From positions 1 to 21,195 of IMG/VR virus record IMGVR_UViG_3300017788_001190: 21,195 bases of DNA, one strand, 5' to 3'. The DNA comes from a virus. Both the position numbers and the translations under genes were made by a program. This document shows positions 21,176-21,195 of the stretch, in pieces. The notes under the pieces are model-generated. The model was not told the DNA's origin. It saw nothing but the letters and a program-made list of their open reading frames with translations, and did no database searches. Each line of letters opens with the position of its first letter. Position 1 is the stretch's first letter.

Positions 21176-21195
21176 CTTTTATTAATTGTGTAATA

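Noticed and set aside
1-21195. Bacterial chromosome segment rather than phage (DnaE, RecA, Ssb, IMPDH are all bacterial-type).
   Set aside because: TerS/TerL, the MPW-type and WGGD-type phage domains, short DnaG and RecA, and the continuous chain of overlapping small genes do not fit a chromosome.
1-21195. tRNA or other structured RNA genes.
   Set aside because: I found no stretch with cloverleaf-like stems and a T-arm consensus. All gaps are under 70 nt and are explained by promoters, ribosome sites or the terminator.

Overview
The window reads as part of the genome of a fairly large tailed bacteriophage (Caudoviricetes) infecting an actinobacterium. A terminase pair, a phage-type replication and recombination set, and about 35 tightly packed, mostly overlapping small genes on one strand indicate a phage. 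The actinobacterial host is inferred from a WhiB-like iron-sulphur protein (17563-17850), a DnaE with an intact PHP domain, and several genes whose -10 hexamer lies exactly 6 nt before the start codon, as in leaderless actinobacterial mRNAs. The DNA is AT-rich with many TTG and GTG starts, which would suit a low-GC (for example freshwater) actinobacterial host; that last step is inference.

Layout. 1-6302 is a replication module: the C-terminal part of a DnaB-like helicase (cut by the window edge), a small unknown gene, a CHC2/TOPRIM primase, a gp32-like zinc-containing ssDNA-binding protein, a DnaE-type polymerase and a MazG-like NTP pyrophosphohydrolase. 6299-9905 is a recombination module: RecA, a 56-aa zinc ribbon, a PD-(D/E)XK resolvase-like nuclease, a Cas4-like Fe-S nuclease, a two-zinc-ribbon protein, a RuvC-fold nuclease and a small HTH protein. 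9902-12793 leads through two small genes into the small and large terminase subunits. 12801-15686 holds a CBS-less IMP dehydrogenase/GMP reductase family enzyme, an acidic unknown, a multidomain protein with a Tudor-like (DUF2945-like) segment and a conserved phage protein that may be head-related; no portal or capsid gene is visible.

15703-18514 is a run of short genes: a coiled-coil protein overlapping a second reading frame, two proteins sharing a small 'YW' domain (one soluble, one membrane-anchored), a SLOG-like protein, a cytidine/dCMP deaminase-like enzyme, a three-helix membrane protein, WhiB and a canonical Ssb. It ends at a strong intrinsic terminator (18521-18548), after which an extended -10 promoter drives an acidic protein.

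18851-21175 is a cassette on the opposite strand, visibly richer in A+T: a glycosyltransferase-like protein, an NAD-dependent epimerase/dehydratase-like protein and a xylose-isomerase-like TIM barrel, transcribed in that order with overlapping ends. It probably makes or transfers a sugar. Its last stop codon overlaps that of the forward gene. Together the forward genes provide DNA synthesis, nucleotide-pool adjustment, recombination and packaging; the reverse cassette looks like accessory glycan cargo.
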